The notes: generated by a model from the sequence alone, not told the origin. Counted from the stretch's first letter, positions 10,849-19,826 are shown. The stretch: DNA of 64,000 nucleotides from Vibrio superstes (GCF_003569005.1 NZ_BCUR01000004.1:310001-374000), one strand, 5' to 3'. Translations and numbers: made by a program.

Positions 10849-11817
10849 ATGCCACAATCGTTACCTAAGGTTGTCTTTTTAGATAAGGCGACTATTCCAG
10901 CACACGCTTTATTTCGTGAATTGAGCTTTCCTCATCAGTGGGTGGAGTATGATTTTACCTCTCCTGAGCAGTTAGAAGAGCGCTTGGTTGGAGCTGAGAT
11001 TGTCATTAGTAATAAGGTTGTGCTAAGCGGGGAAACGTTAAGGCAGTTTCCTGATATTAAGTTGATTGCGGTCTCGGCCACTGGAACCAACACTATTGAT
11101 TTGGATTATTGTGCTGAGAATCAAATAGCGGTATGTAATATTCAAGGGTATGCCACTCGATCTGTACCCGAGCATGTGATCGGGATGATCTTTGCTTTGA
11201 AGCGTAACTTGTTTGCTTATCATCAAGATATAGAGAAAGGTGTGTGGCAAAAAGATAAACAGTTTTGTTTCTTCACACACCCGATATCGGATGTAGCAGG
11301 GTCTACGATAGCGATTATTGGCAGTGGTAGCTTAGGGCAAGCGGTAGCGACTCTTGCTAGTGCTCTTAGCATGAAGCCCATCTTCGTTGAACGCAAAGGT
11401 GCGACGCAGGTGAGAGAGGGCTATGTTAGCTTTGAAGAGGCTCTACAGCAGGCAGATATTGTGACCTTGCATTGCCCACTAACCCAGAGTACAACCCATC
11501 TGATCGCTCGTGACGAGCTTGCTCTAATGAAGTCGACCTCGGTTTTGATTAACACGGGCAGGGGTGGCTTAGTGGATGAAACTCATCTGGTAGAAGCCCT
11601 TAAATCGGGTGATATTGCGGGTGCGGGAGTCGATGTGTTTACTCAAGAGCCTGCCGATACATCCAACCCTTTGCTTGCCAATATGTCGCTACCGAACCTA
11701 TTGCTTACCCCGCACGTTGCTTGGGGCAGTGACTCTGCATTGCAAAGTCTGGTCGATATTTTACTGAATAATATCGATGATTTTGTGGCAGGAAAGCACT
11801 CAAATAGGGTTGTTTAA
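10849..11817 (+). CDS. D-isomer-specific 2-hydroxyacid dehydrogenase
   Basis: A 322-aa NAD-dependent D-2-hydroxyacid dehydrogenase resembling glycerate/hydroxypyruvate reductases. The NAD-binding glycine motif is IIGSGSLGQAVA, the substrate Arg lies in NTGRGGLVDE, and the catalytic His in TPHVAWGS, with an intervening acidic residue in GVDVFTQEP. The catalytic set is complete, so an active enzyme is expected. Glycerate/hydroxypyruvate is the likeliest substrate, but others cannot be excluded from sequence. It is 9 bp after rluA, last in the rapA operon, and ends before a strong terminator. Confidence 0.88.
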   Translation: MPQSLPKVVFLDKATIPAHALFRELSFPHQWVEYDFTSPEQLEERLVGAEIVISNKVVLSGETLRQFPDIKLIAVSATGTNTIDLDYCAENQIAVCNIQGYATRSVPEHVIGMIFALKRNLFAYHQDIEKGVWQKDKQFCFFTHPISDVAGSTIAIIGSGSLGQAVATLASALSMKPIFVERKGATQVREGYVSFEEALQQADIVTLHCPLTQSTTHLIARDELALMKSTSVLINTGRGGLVDETHLVEALKSGDIAGAGVDVFTQEPADTSNPLLANMSLPNLLLTPHVAWGSDSALQSLVDILLNNIDDFVAGKHSNRVV

Positions 11818-11825
11818 TGCAAATA

Positions 11826-11855
11826 AAAACGGTCACCCAAATAGGTGACCGTTTT
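11826..11855. terminator. Bidirectional terminator
   Basis: A perfect 12-bp stem AAAACGGTCACC/GGTGACCGTTTT with a 6-nt loop (CAAATA). It lies between the 3' ends of the dehydrogenase gene and the convergent usp gene; the flanking A and T runs serve both strands. Confidence 0.88.
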
Positions 11856-11859
11856 GCAT

Positions 11860-12309
11860 TTATACGTTGTCGTAGCCTTGTGGCTTAATCACTAGCACGT
11901 TGACAGGTGAGTTATGTACGACCTTACTCGCCACTGAGCCCAAAACAACATTATCTATTCGAGAGCGCTTGTGACTTGGCATAACAATTAAGTCAGCGCC
12001 GAGTTTCTCTGCATAATCGATAATGGTAGCGTAAGGCTTACCTTCTGCGATGTGCACCTGATAGACCAGTTCAGGGTCTACAAAGCTATCTGCGAAGCTA
12101 CGAAGTTGAGCTTCCACATCTTTCTTCATGTCTCGAACTGCATCCTTAGGGAAGTAGGTTGCCACCATGGACATGTGAATCCCTGGTAATACGTTCAGAA
12201 GGTGCAGTTGTGCATTGCTTTGCTTGGCATGCCAAATGGCAGCCTTTAGGGCTTTATCACTGAAGCCTTTCTCGTTCAGGTCAACGGGGACTAAGATCTG
12301 TTTGTACAT
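11860..12309 (-). CDS. Universal stress protein, TRAP-linked
   Basis: A 149-aa UspA-domain protein starting MYKQILVPVDL. The ATP-loop region reads MPSHKRSRIDNVVLGSVASKVV, with the second half (LGS) conserved and the first glycine pair replaced by SHKR, as in UspF/UspG-like members. It is the last gene on the reverse strand after a TAXI binding protein and a fused TRAP permease, 72 bp from the permease. Usp proteins next to TRAP transporters are known (TeaD of Halomonas modulates TeaABC), so a regulatory role on the transporter is inferred from position only. It is probably co-transcribed with the permease unless the intervening hairpin terminates. Confidence 0.9.
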   Translation of the reverse strand: MYKQILVPVDLNEKGFSDKALKAAIWHAKQSNAQLHLLNVLPGIHMSMVATYFPKDAVRDMKKDVEAQLRSFADSFVDPELVYQVHIAEGKPYATIIDYAEKLGADLIVMPSHKRSRIDNVVLGSVASKVVHNSPVNVLVIKPQGYDNV

Positions 12310-12340
12310 GGAAAACGCTCTTGAATTTTTGTCATGCTAT

Positions 12341-12366
12341 TGCCCCATAGTGTAGACCATGGGGCA
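12341..12366 (-). other. Hairpin between TRAP permease and usp
   Basis: TGCCCCAT/ATGGGGCA, an 8-bp perfect stem with a 10-nt loop, lies just after the permease stop. No T-run follows on the reverse strand, so a processing or mRNA-stabilising hairpin is likelier than a full terminator. Confidence 0.55.
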
Positions 12367-12381
12367 TTGAGCGAAATCAAA

Positions 12382-14955
12382 CTATGCGTTGATAGACTCT
12401 CTAGCTCGACGTCGTTTTTGATTTAGCGCCATTAGTAACACTAAAATCAATGCAGGAAGGAACACCCACTCCTTCATTGGTCGCTCTGCCTTTTGAATGA
12501 TGTGTTTGATTTCCCAGTCAAAATCTATGCCTGCAGCTTCTGCTGGGCTACCGAATTCCACCATATCCACAATCACGTTATCGTCATTTTGAGAGAGCAT
12601 TAATCCCATTGAAGAAATACGGTCCTCTGCGGTGCTAGTATTGTCATCAAACGGCAATCTAACGGTTTTACTGATGAACTTACCTTCAAGGTTTTCACCC
12701 TCTACAACCATTTGCAGAGCCTTGCCTATTGGCATTTGCTCAACAACGGTGGATATTTCAGTCGCAGGAACTTCCAATTGAGCGGGATAAATTTGATCCC
12801 ACCAAAAGCCGGGACGGAAGAAGGTAAAGGTCAGCACGAGCAGGGCAATGGTTTCCCACCATTTATTTCGAGTGAACCACCACCCCTGAGTTGCGGCAGA
12901 AAACAGCAACATTGCAGCCGTCGCAGAGAGTATGGTGAGCATCAGGTGCCACCAGCTGTCTATTCCCATCATTAGAAGCTGAGTGTTGAAGACAAACATG
13001 AACGGCAGGATGGCCGTACGTATGTCATAGGTAAAGCCTTGGATACCCGTACGAATAGGGTCGGACTTTGCAATTGCTGCGGCAGCAAAAGCAGCCAAGC
13101 CTACCGGTGGTGTATCATCGGCAAGGATACCGAAATAAAACACAAACAGGTGTACGGCAATCAGAGGGATGATGAGTCCGTGCGCCGCACCTAAGGTGAC
13201 AATAACCGGAGCCATCAAGGTAGAGACAACAATATAGTTAGCGGTGGTCGGCAGTCCCATACCTAGGATAAGACTGATAACTGCAGTAAACAGCAACATC
13301 ATGATGACGCTACCGCCGGAGATGAACTCGACAAAGTCCGTCATCACCAATCCAATACCAGTAAGCGTTACTACGCCAACTACGGTGCCTGCCGCCGCTG
13401 TCGCGACACCGATGCCTATCATGTTACGCGCGCCTGAAACCAGCGCTTCTAGCAAGTCATGAAAACCGATCTTAACGGCTTTAGCAATTTCATGATCCTT
13501 ATTAAAAAAGCTCATTAAAGGGCGCTGTGTGATCAGAATGAAAATCATGAACACCGTAGCCCAGAAAGCAGATAGACCCGGTGAGAAACGTTCTACTGTC
13601 AAACACCAAACCAACACTACTATAGGCAGCAAAAAGTGCAGACCAGATTTAACGGTTGGACCTACATCTGGAATCTCTGTTAGATCTGGATCCATCTCAG
13701 CATGGTCTTGATATTGGGAGGAGATCCGCACAAGCCCAACATAAGCGATGAGCAATGCCACAGCCACAATCGGAGTCGCAGCTGCGCCAAATACGTCTTT
13801 GGTCCAGCCAATACCGTAGTACACCGCAGCACTAATCACGCACAGGCCAAGGATGGTGCCAGTGAAAGAAAGTAAGCTCTGCAGTTTGGTAGGCGTATGG
13901 CGACGAGGTAAGCCTTCCATGCCTGCTTTGCAGGCCTCTAAGTGCACAATATAGATAAGGGCAACATAAGAGATGAGCGCCGGTAATAGAGCGGCTTTAA
14001 TCACCTCTACATAGGATATACCCACATATTCAACCATCAAGAACGCAGCTGCCCCCATGATAGGAGGGGTTAACTGGCCATTGGTGGAAGCAGCAACCTC
14101 AACTGCCCCTGCTTTAGTGCCAGGGAAACCAACGCGTTTCATCAGCGGGATGGTAAAGGTACCAGTAGTTACTACGTTGGCGATAGATGAGCCCGATACT
14201 AGGCCAGATAGCCCAGAGGCAACAACCGCAGCTTTAGCGGGGCCACCACGCATATGACCCAGTAAAGAGAAAGCAACCTTAATAAAGTAAGCACCGGCAC
14301 CGGCTCTTTCTAACATAGCGCCAAACAGTACAAACAAGAATACAAAAGAAGTAGAAACCCCAAGAGCAACACCGAATACACCCTCAGTAGTCAGCCACAA
14401 GTGAGACATAGCCTTGTTCAAGCTTGCACCTTTGTGGGCAATGACATCGGGCATATGAGGGCCACCAAAGGTGTAAAGAAGGAACACTGCTGCTACTACC
14501 ATCAGTGGTGGACCCAGCGCGCGACGAGTTGCTTCTAGAAGCAGGACCATACCGATAACCGAAGCCACAATATCCATCGTGGTTGGCGCACCAGAGCGCT
14601 CAGCTAATTGGGTATAAAAGAGATAAATGTAGCCAGCTGCTAAACTGCCCAGCAATGCCAATATCCAATCTACAGCAGGAATTCTATCTCGTGGTGAGCC
14701 CTTTAATGCTGGATAGGCAGTAAAGGCTAAAAATATGGCAAAAGTGAGATGGATAGAACGAGCTTCAGTATCGTTGAGGATAGCGAAATTGAATATGAAC
14801 GGCAGTGGTGAAGCGTACCAAAGCTGAAACAGTGACCAGCATAGTGGCACAAACCATAAGATTCGCCCTGGAATACCGGAAGGGTTTCTTGCCCCAGTAT
14901 CTGCTTGTGCGACGATCTCTTGTGCCTCTTGAGAGGGAGTCGTTGAATGTGTCAT
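12382..14955 (-). CDS. TRAP transporter fused permease (DctQM-type, TAXI system)
   Basis: An 857-aa polytopic inner-membrane protein fusing the small and large permease subunits of a TRAP transporter. It starts with a cytoplasmic Thr/Ser-rich tail, then several helices of the small-subunit type, then the large-subunit domain with motifs such as GSSIANVVTTGTFTIPLM, MGAAAFLM, GMGLPTTANY and DDTPPVGLAAFAA. After the last domain helices there is a ~100-residue soluble part with a PDZ-like GSPAEAAGIDFDWEI stretch, then one more hydrophobic segment and a basic tail. The partner binding protein is encoded upstream. Substrate is unknown; TAXI systems often carry glutamate, 2-oxoglutarate or similar acids. 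Confidence 0.93.
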   Translation of the reverse strand: MTHSTTPSQEAQEIVAQADTGARNPSGIPGRILWFVPLCWSLFQLWYASPLPFIFNFAILNDTEARSIHLTFAIFLAFTAYPALKGSPRDRIPAVDWILALLGSLAAGYIYLFYTQLAERSGAPTTMDIVASVIGMVLLLEATRRALGPPLMVVAAVFLLYTFGGPHMPDVIAHKGASLNKAMSHLWLTTEGVFGVALGVSTSFVFLFVLFGAMLERAGAGAYFIKVAFSLLGHMRGGPAKAAVVASGLSGLVSGSSIANVVTTGTFTIPLMKRVGFPGTKAGAVEVAASTNGQLTPPIMGAAAFLMVEYVGISYVEVIKAALLPALISYVALIYIVHLEACKAGMEGLPRRHTPTKLQSLLSFTGTILGLCVISAAVYYGIGWTKDVFGAAATPIVAVALLIAYVGLVRISSQYQDHAEMDPDLTEIPDVGPTVKSGLHFLLPIVVLVWCLTVERFSPGLSAFWATVFMIFILITQRPLMSFFNKDHEIAKAVKIGFHDLLEALVSGARNMIGIGVATAAAGTVVGVVTLTGIGLVMTDFVEFISGGSVIMMLLFTAVISLILGMGLPTTANYIVVSTLMAPVIVTLGAAHGLIIPLIAVHLFVFYFGILADDTPPVGLAAFAAAAIAKSDPIRTGIQGFTYDIRTAILPFMFVFNTQLLMMGIDSWWHLMLTILSATAAMLLFSAATQGWWFTRNKWWETIALLVLTFTFFRPGFWWDQIYPAQLEVPATEISTVVEQMPIGKALQMVVEGENLEGKFISKTVRLPFDDNTSTAEDRISSMGLMLSQNDDNVIVDMVEFGSPAEAAGIDFDWEIKHIIQKAERPMKEWVFLPALILVLLMALNQKRRRARESINA

Positions 14956-15132
14956 TAGTGTGTCCTAATTCTGTTGACGCGAGGGTTGGCTAGGCGCGCA
15001 CCTTTAGGTACTCAATAACCTTAGACCAAGCCCAAATACTAGCCAATAAATTGCAATATAAAGAGAGGGGGTTGCCAAATGGAGGCAAACAGAAAGCCCC
15101 AGTCAAGAATGGGACATTGGCTAGTAAACGTA

Positions 15133-15154
15133 AGGGGATGCTGTGCTATCCCCT
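15133..15154 (-). other. Second hairpin between TAXI protein and permease genes
   Basis: AGGGGAT/ATCCCCT, a 7-bp stem with an 8-nt loop, lies ~20 bp beyond the terminator-like hairpin. It has no T-run, so it may cap the permease message rather than terminate. Confidence 0.45.
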
Positions 15155-15172
15155 ATTTTCACCTAACAAAAG

Positions 15173-15194
15173 TAAGGAGGCTTTAGCCTCCTTA
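15173..15194 (-). terminator. Terminator-like hairpin after TAXI binding protein gene
   Basis: A 9-bp perfect stem TAAGGAGGC/GCCTCCTTA with a 4-nt loop. On the reverse strand it is followed by CTTTTGTT, a modest T-run. Partial termination here would make more binding protein than permease, a common design for such transporters. Confidence 0.65.
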
Positions 15195-15204
15195 TCTTAT
15201 CGGG

Positions 15205-16173
15205 TTACTTGATAAGGCCTACTTCTTTGTAGTACTTCTCTGCACCAGGGTGAAGAGGGATAGATAGGCCGTCTTTCACCATGTTCTCTTTCTTGAGATT
15301 TGAGAATGCTGGGTGTAGACGTTTAAAGGTGTCGAAGTTTTCAAATACGGCTTTAGCGACTGTGTAAGCTACTTCGTCTGAAACGTCAGAAGTCGTTACC
15401 ATAGTTGCTGCTACACCGAAGCTGTTAACGTCTTGGTCGGTACCACGGTACATGCCAGCAGGTACTGTGCTAAATGCATAGTAAGGGTTATCAGCGACGA
15501 TCTTATCGATCTCTGGGCCCGTTGCTGGAACTAGCTTCGCGTTACAAGAGGTTGTTGCTTCTTTGATTGATCCATTTGGGTGACCAACCATGTAGATAAA
15601 GGCATCAATCTTGTTATCACAAAGTGCTTGAGAACGCTCAGAGCCTTTTAGCTCAGAGGCAAGTTTGAAGCTGTCGTTAGTCCAACCCATAGCGTCCATG
15701 ACTACGCCCATTGTCGCGCGGTCACCAGAACCAGGGTTACCAATGTTGACACGCTTGCCAGCTAGATCAGAAACGTTATTAATACCAGAGTCTTCGCGTG
15801 CAATGATGTTAAAAGGTTCTGTATGAAGAGAGAATACAGCACGAAGCTTTTTGTAAGGACCTTGGTCAGAGAATTTGCTGGTTCCGTTGTAGCCATGGTA
15901 CTGCCAATCTGACTGAACGATACCAAAGTCTAATTCGCCAGAGCGCATAGTGTTTACGTTGTAGATAGAGCCGCCAGTAGACTCCACTGAACAGCGTACA
16001 TTGTGGTCATTGCGGTCTTTATTAACAAGCTTACAGATTGCACCGCCAGTAGGGTAGTAAACACCCGTTACTGAACCAGTACCAATAGTAATGAACTCTT
16101 GCGCTGAAACTACGCCTGCGCCCATAACTGCTGCAGCAATCGCACCAAGCTTAATCGCTTTCTTAAATGCCAT
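15205..16173 (-). CDS. TAXI-family TRAP transporter solute-binding protein
   Basis: A 322-aa periplasmic binding protein. The signal peptide (Lys-rich start, hydrophobic core GAIAAAVMGAGVV) ends at VSA-QEF. The mature start FITIGTGSVTGVYYP and later GDRATMG and DAFIYMVGHPNG are typical of the TAXI/immunogenic-protein family. It delivers substrate to the fused TRAP permease encoded downstream on the same strand, separated by ~250 bp with two hairpins. A 433-bp upstream gap holds a perfect CRP core site. The ligand cannot be told from sequence. Confidence 0.94.
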   Translation of the reverse strand: MAFKKAIKLGAIAAAVMGAGVVSAQEFITIGTGSVTGVYYPTGGAICKLVNKDRNDHNVRCSVESTGGSIYNVNTMRSGELDFGIVQSDWQYHGYNGTSKFSDQGPYKKLRAVFSLHTEPFNIIAREDSGINNVSDLAGKRVNIGNPGSGDRATMGVVMDAMGWTNDSFKLASELKGSERSQALCDNKIDAFIYMVGHPNGSIKEATTSCNAKLVPATGPEIDKIVADNPYYAFSTVPAGMYRGTDQDVNSFGVAATMVTTSDVSDEVAYTVAKAVFENFDTFKRLHPAFSNLKKENMVKDGLSIPLHPGAEKYYKEVGLIK

Positions 16174-16606
16174 GATGTTTCTTCCTTATATCCATGATCA
16201 TACCAACAGCCTTCTATGTGCTGTTGAAGTTTCCTGTATGGAAACGGCATCTTTTTCAATCCCAATTGAGCCAACAGCACTTGTTGTAATGTTAAATATT
16301 CGATCCAACCGAATCTTCTTAGTTTAGATCGACTTTAGAAGAAACGTTCAACATAACAGCAATTACAGAAGGTAAATCGTTGAAAAAGTGGCTGCATCAT
16401 AGCAAAAAATAAGCAGAAAGAGAGTGAGCAGGATGATGGAGAATAGAAAATCGGTTGCTTATGCGAGGAGTTAAAGGTGTTAATTTCGTGAAATAACCTT
16501 TAAAAACAATGATTTATTATTGAATGGTTAATAGATTGTAATTTTAATGAGATGTGATCGACTTCACAGCCTAATAACTAAGCTGTGAAGGTAAATAAAG
16601 AGGGTT
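16174..16606. other. 433-bp regulatory gap, argR to TAXI gene
   Basis: AT-rich non-coding stretch on the 5' side of the TAXI binding-protein gene and the 3' side of argR. It holds a 9-bp inverted repeat at 16562-16590 (CTTCACAGC/GCTGTGAAG) without a T-run, which could end argR transcripts. It also holds a CRP core site, and a TATTAA or TACAAT sequence at 16528-16540 on the reverse strand that could be a -10 box. I see no convincing small ORF. Confidence 0.6.
16553..16568 (-). promoter_or_regulatory. CRP core site upstream of TAXI-TRAP genes
   Basis: TGTGA-TCGACT-TCACA, a perfect CRP half-site pair with six-base spacing. A TATTAA box at 16533-16528 (reverse strand) would put the site near -40, close to the class II position. 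The TAXI start lies ~380 bp downstream, implying a long leader or an additional promoter. The right half overlaps the argR 3' inverted repeat. Confidence 0.6.
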
Positions 16607-17077
16607 TTATCCAGCGTATTCAAAGAGTTCGCAAACAGAGTCGAACAGTTGTTTAGTGCTGATTTCAAGAGTTGGGGTGATGAAAATAGTGTCATCGCCG
16701 GCAACAACGCCAAGAATGCCTTCAGACTTTCCAAGAGAGTCGAGTAAGCGAGCAATCAGCTGAGCACCAGCTGGCCCTGTATGAATGACGACTAATGCAT
16801 TGTTGTAGTCAATATCCAGTACCAGTTCACGCAAAGAGCTAGATACCGTAGGAACGCCAAGCTCTGCCGGTAAACAGTAAACCATCTCCATTTTCGCGTT
16901 TCGTGTACGAACAGCGCCAAACTTGGTCAGCATACGAGAGACCTTAGATTGGTTTATGTTGTCAAAGCCTTCAAGTTTAAGTGCTTCTACAATCTCGCTT
17001 TGCGAGCCGAAACGTTCTTCTTTTAAAAGGGATTTGAACTCGCGGACTAAACGGTCCTGTTTTTCGCTGTTTCGCAT
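16607..17077 (-). CDS. argR: Arginine repressor ArgR
   Basis: Arginine-dependent hexameric repressor of arginine biosynthesis. The ATG at 17077 gives 156 aa starting [11 protein letters not shown], the same length as E. coli ArgR, and is preceded by GGAAC; a GTG four codons upstream has no ribosome binding site. The N-terminal winged helix contains SQSEIVEAL and [21 protein letters not shown]. The C-terminal arginine-binding and hexamerisation domain contains [19 protein letters not shown] and GDDTIFI. It is divergent from mdh, as in E. coli. I could not pick out a convincing ARG box in the 297-bp gap. Confidence 0.97.
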   Translation of the reverse strand: MRNSEKQDRLVREFKSLLKEERFGSQSEIVEALKLEGFDNINQSKVSRMLTKFGAVRTRNAKMEMVYCLPAELGVPTVSSSLRELVLDIDYNNALVVIHTGPAGAQLIARLLDSLGKSEGILGVVAGDDTIFITPTLEISTKQLFDSVCELFEYAG

Positions 17078-17374
17078 TCGTTGTTCCACATATTATTGGT
17101 TTTATTAGTCTCATGAGGGGAAACCCTCAAGTTAGTTAGTGTCTCACAGAACTGTAATATACCCAAGTAATGGGTTAGATGTCTCATGAAAACTGGTTAC
17201 TTACTTTTCCAATACGTGAGAAGAGTCTTTTAATACTAAAATTGCCGCTTTGATGAGTGAGTAAGGTCGCAAAGGTGTCGTTACGTGTTTGTAAAGGTAA
17301 AGTAAATATTATAGTTTCGAGGCTATATAAGAACTAAAACAACAATTACCTCTATCTTACCCAAGGAGAACACA

Positions 17375-18310
17375 ATGAAAGTCGCTGTTATCGGAGCTGC
17401 TGGTGGTATTGGACAAGCACTGGCACTTCTACTAAAAAATAATCTTCCTGCTGGCTCAGATCTCGCTCTATACGATATTGCACCGGTTACTCCTGGTGTT
17501 GCAGCCGATCTTAGTCATATCCCTACTCCAGTATCAGTCGTTGGTTTTTCAGGGCAAGATCCAACTCCGGCTCTAGAGGGAGCTGACGTGGTATTGATCT
17601 CTGCGGGTGTTGCTCGTAAACCTGGTATGGATCGTGCAGATCTCTTTAATGTGAACGCGGGCATTGTTAAGTCTCTTGCGGAAAAGATTGCCGTTGTATG
17701 TCCAAAAGCGTGTGTGGGTATCATTACTAACCCGGTGAACACAACGGTTGCTATTGCTGCTGATGTACTGAAAAAAGCCGGCGTTTATGATAAGCGTCGT
17801 TTATTCGGTGTAACAACACTTGACGTTATTCGCTCTGAAACCTTTGTTGGACAACTAAAGGGTCTAGATCCTACTAAGTTAGATGTGCCAGTTATCGGTG
17901 GCCACTCAGGCGTCACAATTCTTCCGCTCTTGTCTCAAGTGAAAGGCGTTAAATTTACTAGCGAAGAGATCGCATCATTGACCACTCGTATCCAAAACGC
18001 AGGTACGGAGGTTGTTGAAGCGAAAGCGGGTGGCGGTAGTGCAACATTATCTATGGGTCAAGCAGCATGCCGCTTTGGTCTGTCACTCGTTCGTGCCCTA
18101 CAAGGCGAAGCTAACGTGGTTGAGTGTGCGTATGTCGAAGGTAGCGGTGAACATACTCGCTTCTTTGCTCAGCCAGTTAAACTGGGTGCAGAAGGCATTG
18201 AAGAGGTATTGGATTATGGCGTGCTAAGTGAGTTTGAACGAGCTTCTCTCGATGACATGCTTGAAACTCTATCTGGCGATATTGCTAAGGGTGAAGAGTT
18301 CGCTAAATAA
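17375..18310 (+). CDS. mdh: Malate dehydrogenase
   Basis: NAD-dependent malate/oxaloacetate interconversion of the TCA cycle. The 311-aa protein matches E. coli Mdh (312). The NAD loop is [14 protein letters not shown] at the N terminus, the mobile loop with substrate arginines is [16 protein letters not shown], and the catalytic His sits in [10 protein letters not shown]. It has a strong AAGGAG ribosome binding site and is divergent from argR. A clear terminator follows at 18343. No frameshift or missing catalytic residue is visible. Confidence 0.98.
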   Translation: MKVAVIGAAGGIGQALALLLKNNLPAGSDLALYDIAPVTPGVAADLSHIPTPVSVVGFSGQDPTPALEGADVVLISAGVARKPGMDRADLFNVNAGIVKSLAEKIAVVCPKACVGIITNPVNTTVAIAADVLKKAGVYDKRRLFGVTTLDVIRSETFVGQLKGLDPTKLDVPVIGGHSGVTILPLLSQVKGVKFTSEEIASLTTRIQNAGTEVVEAKAGGGSATLSMGQAACRFGLSLVRALQGEANVVECAYVEGSGEHTRFFAQPVKLGAEGIEEVLDYGVLSEFERASLDDMLETLSGDIAKGEEFAK

Positions 18311-18342
18311 GCTGCCTCTGACAACCGAGTAATAATGACTGG

Positions 18343-18368
18343 AAGCGGATCTTTAGATCCGCTTTTTT
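18343..18368 (+). terminator. mdh terminator
   Basis: A 9-bp perfect stem AAGCGGATC/GATCCGCTT with a 4-nt loop (TTTA), followed by TTTT. Confidence 0.9.
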
Positions 18369-18427
18369 GATCCTGCCGCAGATGCACAGCGTAAGAGTCT
18401 GTATTCATCAAGAGTGAGGCTAGCGCT

Positions 18428-18616
18428 ATGGAACTGGATAAAATCGCGACAGGAATGTGGGTAGAGTCTTCAGAAGGGCTAGGGAGAGTCTTAGCCGTAG
18501 ACAAGAGAGACGAAATGGTTCTTGTCGAGGGCTTGCATGATGAGCAGTGGGCAGTGCCAGCAAGCTCAGTGAATCAAGATGATCAGTTGCATCCAGGCTG
18601 CGACAAATACTATTAG
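18428..18616 (+). CDS. Small unknown protein, 62 aa, SH3-like
   Basis: I do not recognise a named family. The ATG is preceded by GTGAGG at a workable distance, and the ORF sits between two terminators, so it should be its own transcript or start within the mdh 3' region. The sequence reads as short beta strands: MWVESSEGLGRVLAVD, then DEMVLVEGLHDEQWAV, then a polar tail ending DKYY. That spacing of G-x-V and V-x-V strands suggests a small SH3/KOW-like barrel, which is an inference from pattern alone. It has no signal peptide or membrane segment. Frames on the opposite strand are less gene-like. Confidence 0.7.
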   Translation: MELDKIATGMWVESSEGLGRVLAVDKRDEMVLVEGLHDEQWAVPASSVNQDDQLHPGCDKYY

Positions 18617-18635
18617 GGTAGAACAAGCCGTTGAG

Positions 18636-18658
18636 AGCCACTCTCGTGAGTGGCTTTT
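18636..18658. terminator. Terminator shared by small gene and ispB
   Basis: AGCCACTC/GAGTGGCT, an 8-bp stem with a 4-nt loop, then TTTT on the plus strand. It lies between two convergent genes. Confidence 0.75.
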
Positions 18659-18669
18659 CTGTGTCTAGC

Positions 18670-19641
18670 TTATTTGTTACGCTTAACAGCTAGATGTGCT
18701 AACGCTTCAAGAGCTTCTTTTTCAATAGAGTCAGGCAAGGTAGCCAGAGCTGCAATCGCTTTATCAGCCTCTTCATTAGCGACCTTAGTGGTGTACTCCA
18801 AAGAGCCGGTGTCATGCATAACCTGCATAATCTCGTCCAAGCGCTCCATACCATTGGCGTGTTCTATTGCTTCAACAATCATCTCGCGCTGTGCGTCTGA
18901 CCCATTTTGCATGGCGTAGAGAAGCGGTAGGGTAGGCTTTCCTTCTGCAAGGTCGTCTCCTACGTTTTTACCCATCTCTTTGCCGTCTGCGGTGTAATCT
19001 AATACATCATCGATAAGCTGAAACGCTGTACCTAGGTGGCGGCCATAATTTTGCATAGCGGTTTCTAGCTCTGGAGTAGAGTTAGTTAATATTGCTGCAA
19101 TTTGCGAAGCTGATTCAAATAAGCGTGCGGTTTTTGAGTAGATCACCTGCATGTAGCTTTCTTCGGTTGTAGAAGCATCATTGCAGTTCATCAATTGCTG
19201 AACTTCACCTTCAGCAATCACATTAACCGCTTCACTCATCAATTCGAGGATCCTCAAAGATCCTAGGCTTGTCATCATTTGGAAAGAGCGGGTGTAGATG
19301 TAATCACCCACCAAAACACTGGCCGCATTACCAAAAGCGGCGTTGGCGGTTTCTTTTCCTCGGCGCATATCTGATTCATCAACCACGTCATCGTGCAACA
19401 GCGTTGCTGTGTGAATGAATTCAATGAACGCAGCAGCGGTGATATGCCCTTCACCTTCATACCCCAAAGCACGAGCCGATAAGAGCGTGATAAGCGGGCG
19501 TAAACGCTTTCCACCACCGCTAACAATGTAGTGCCCTAATTGATTGATTAGAGCGACTTCTGAGGTCAGCTGAGCGTGAATTGTTTGGTCTACTTTTACC
19601 ATGTCGTCGGCATTGAGGGCCTGAATAGCGCTAAAGTCCAT
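18670..19641 (-). CDS. ispB: Octaprenyl diphosphate synthase
   Basis: Builds the polyprenyl side chain of ubiquinone/menaquinone from FPP and IPP. The 323 aa equal E. coli IspB. The first Asp-rich motif is LLHDDVVDESDMRRG (residues ~83-97) and the second is QLIDDVLDYTAD. It is divergent from rplU-rpmA-cgtA, the conserved gammaproteobacterial arrangement. The side-chain length (C40) is assumed from the family; a shorter or longer product cannot be excluded without assay. Confidence 0.96.
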   Translation of the reverse strand: MDFSAIQALNADDMVKVDQTIHAQLTSEVALINQLGHYIVSGGGKRLRPLITLLSARALGYEGEGHITAAAFIEFIHTATLLHDDVVDESDMRRGKETANAAFGNAASVLVGDYIYTRSFQMMTSLGSLRILELMSEAVNVIAEGEVQQLMNCNDASTTEESYMQVIYSKTARLFESASQIAAILTNSTPELETAMQNYGRHLGTAFQLIDDVLDYTADGKEMGKNVGDDLAEGKPTLPLLYAMQNGSDAQREMIVEAIEHANGMERLDEIMQVMHDTGSLEYTTKVANEEADKAIAALATLPDSIEKEALEALAHLAVKRNK

Positions 19642-19797
19642 TGTACTTCCGGTTTTGAGTCGCTACGGGGAGTAGCTGGGATGATAATTAATGTTGAATT
19701 TTACACTAAAAAACGTTGCCAAATACACCCGTAAAAGGCATCATTCTCGCACTTTTATGTGGCGATTATCTTTTCGCCAATTTTTTTAAAATATGGC

Positions 19798-19826
19798 TTG
19801 TTTTATGTGATGCGTTCACGTAGAAT
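19798..19826 (+). promoter_or_regulatory. rplU promoter with GC-rich discriminator
   Basis: TTGTTT (19798-19803), a 17-bp spacer and TAGAAT (19821-19826), preceded by an A/T tract resembling an UP element (19780-19795). It is followed by CTGCGCCC. The GC-rich discriminator is typical of ribosomal promoters under ppGpp control. The start codon is 84 bp downstream. Confidence 0.7.

Noticed and set aside
16341..16606. ARG boxes in the argR neighbourhood.
   Set aside because: AT-rich stretches exist, but none matches the 18-bp palindromic ARG box on both arms.
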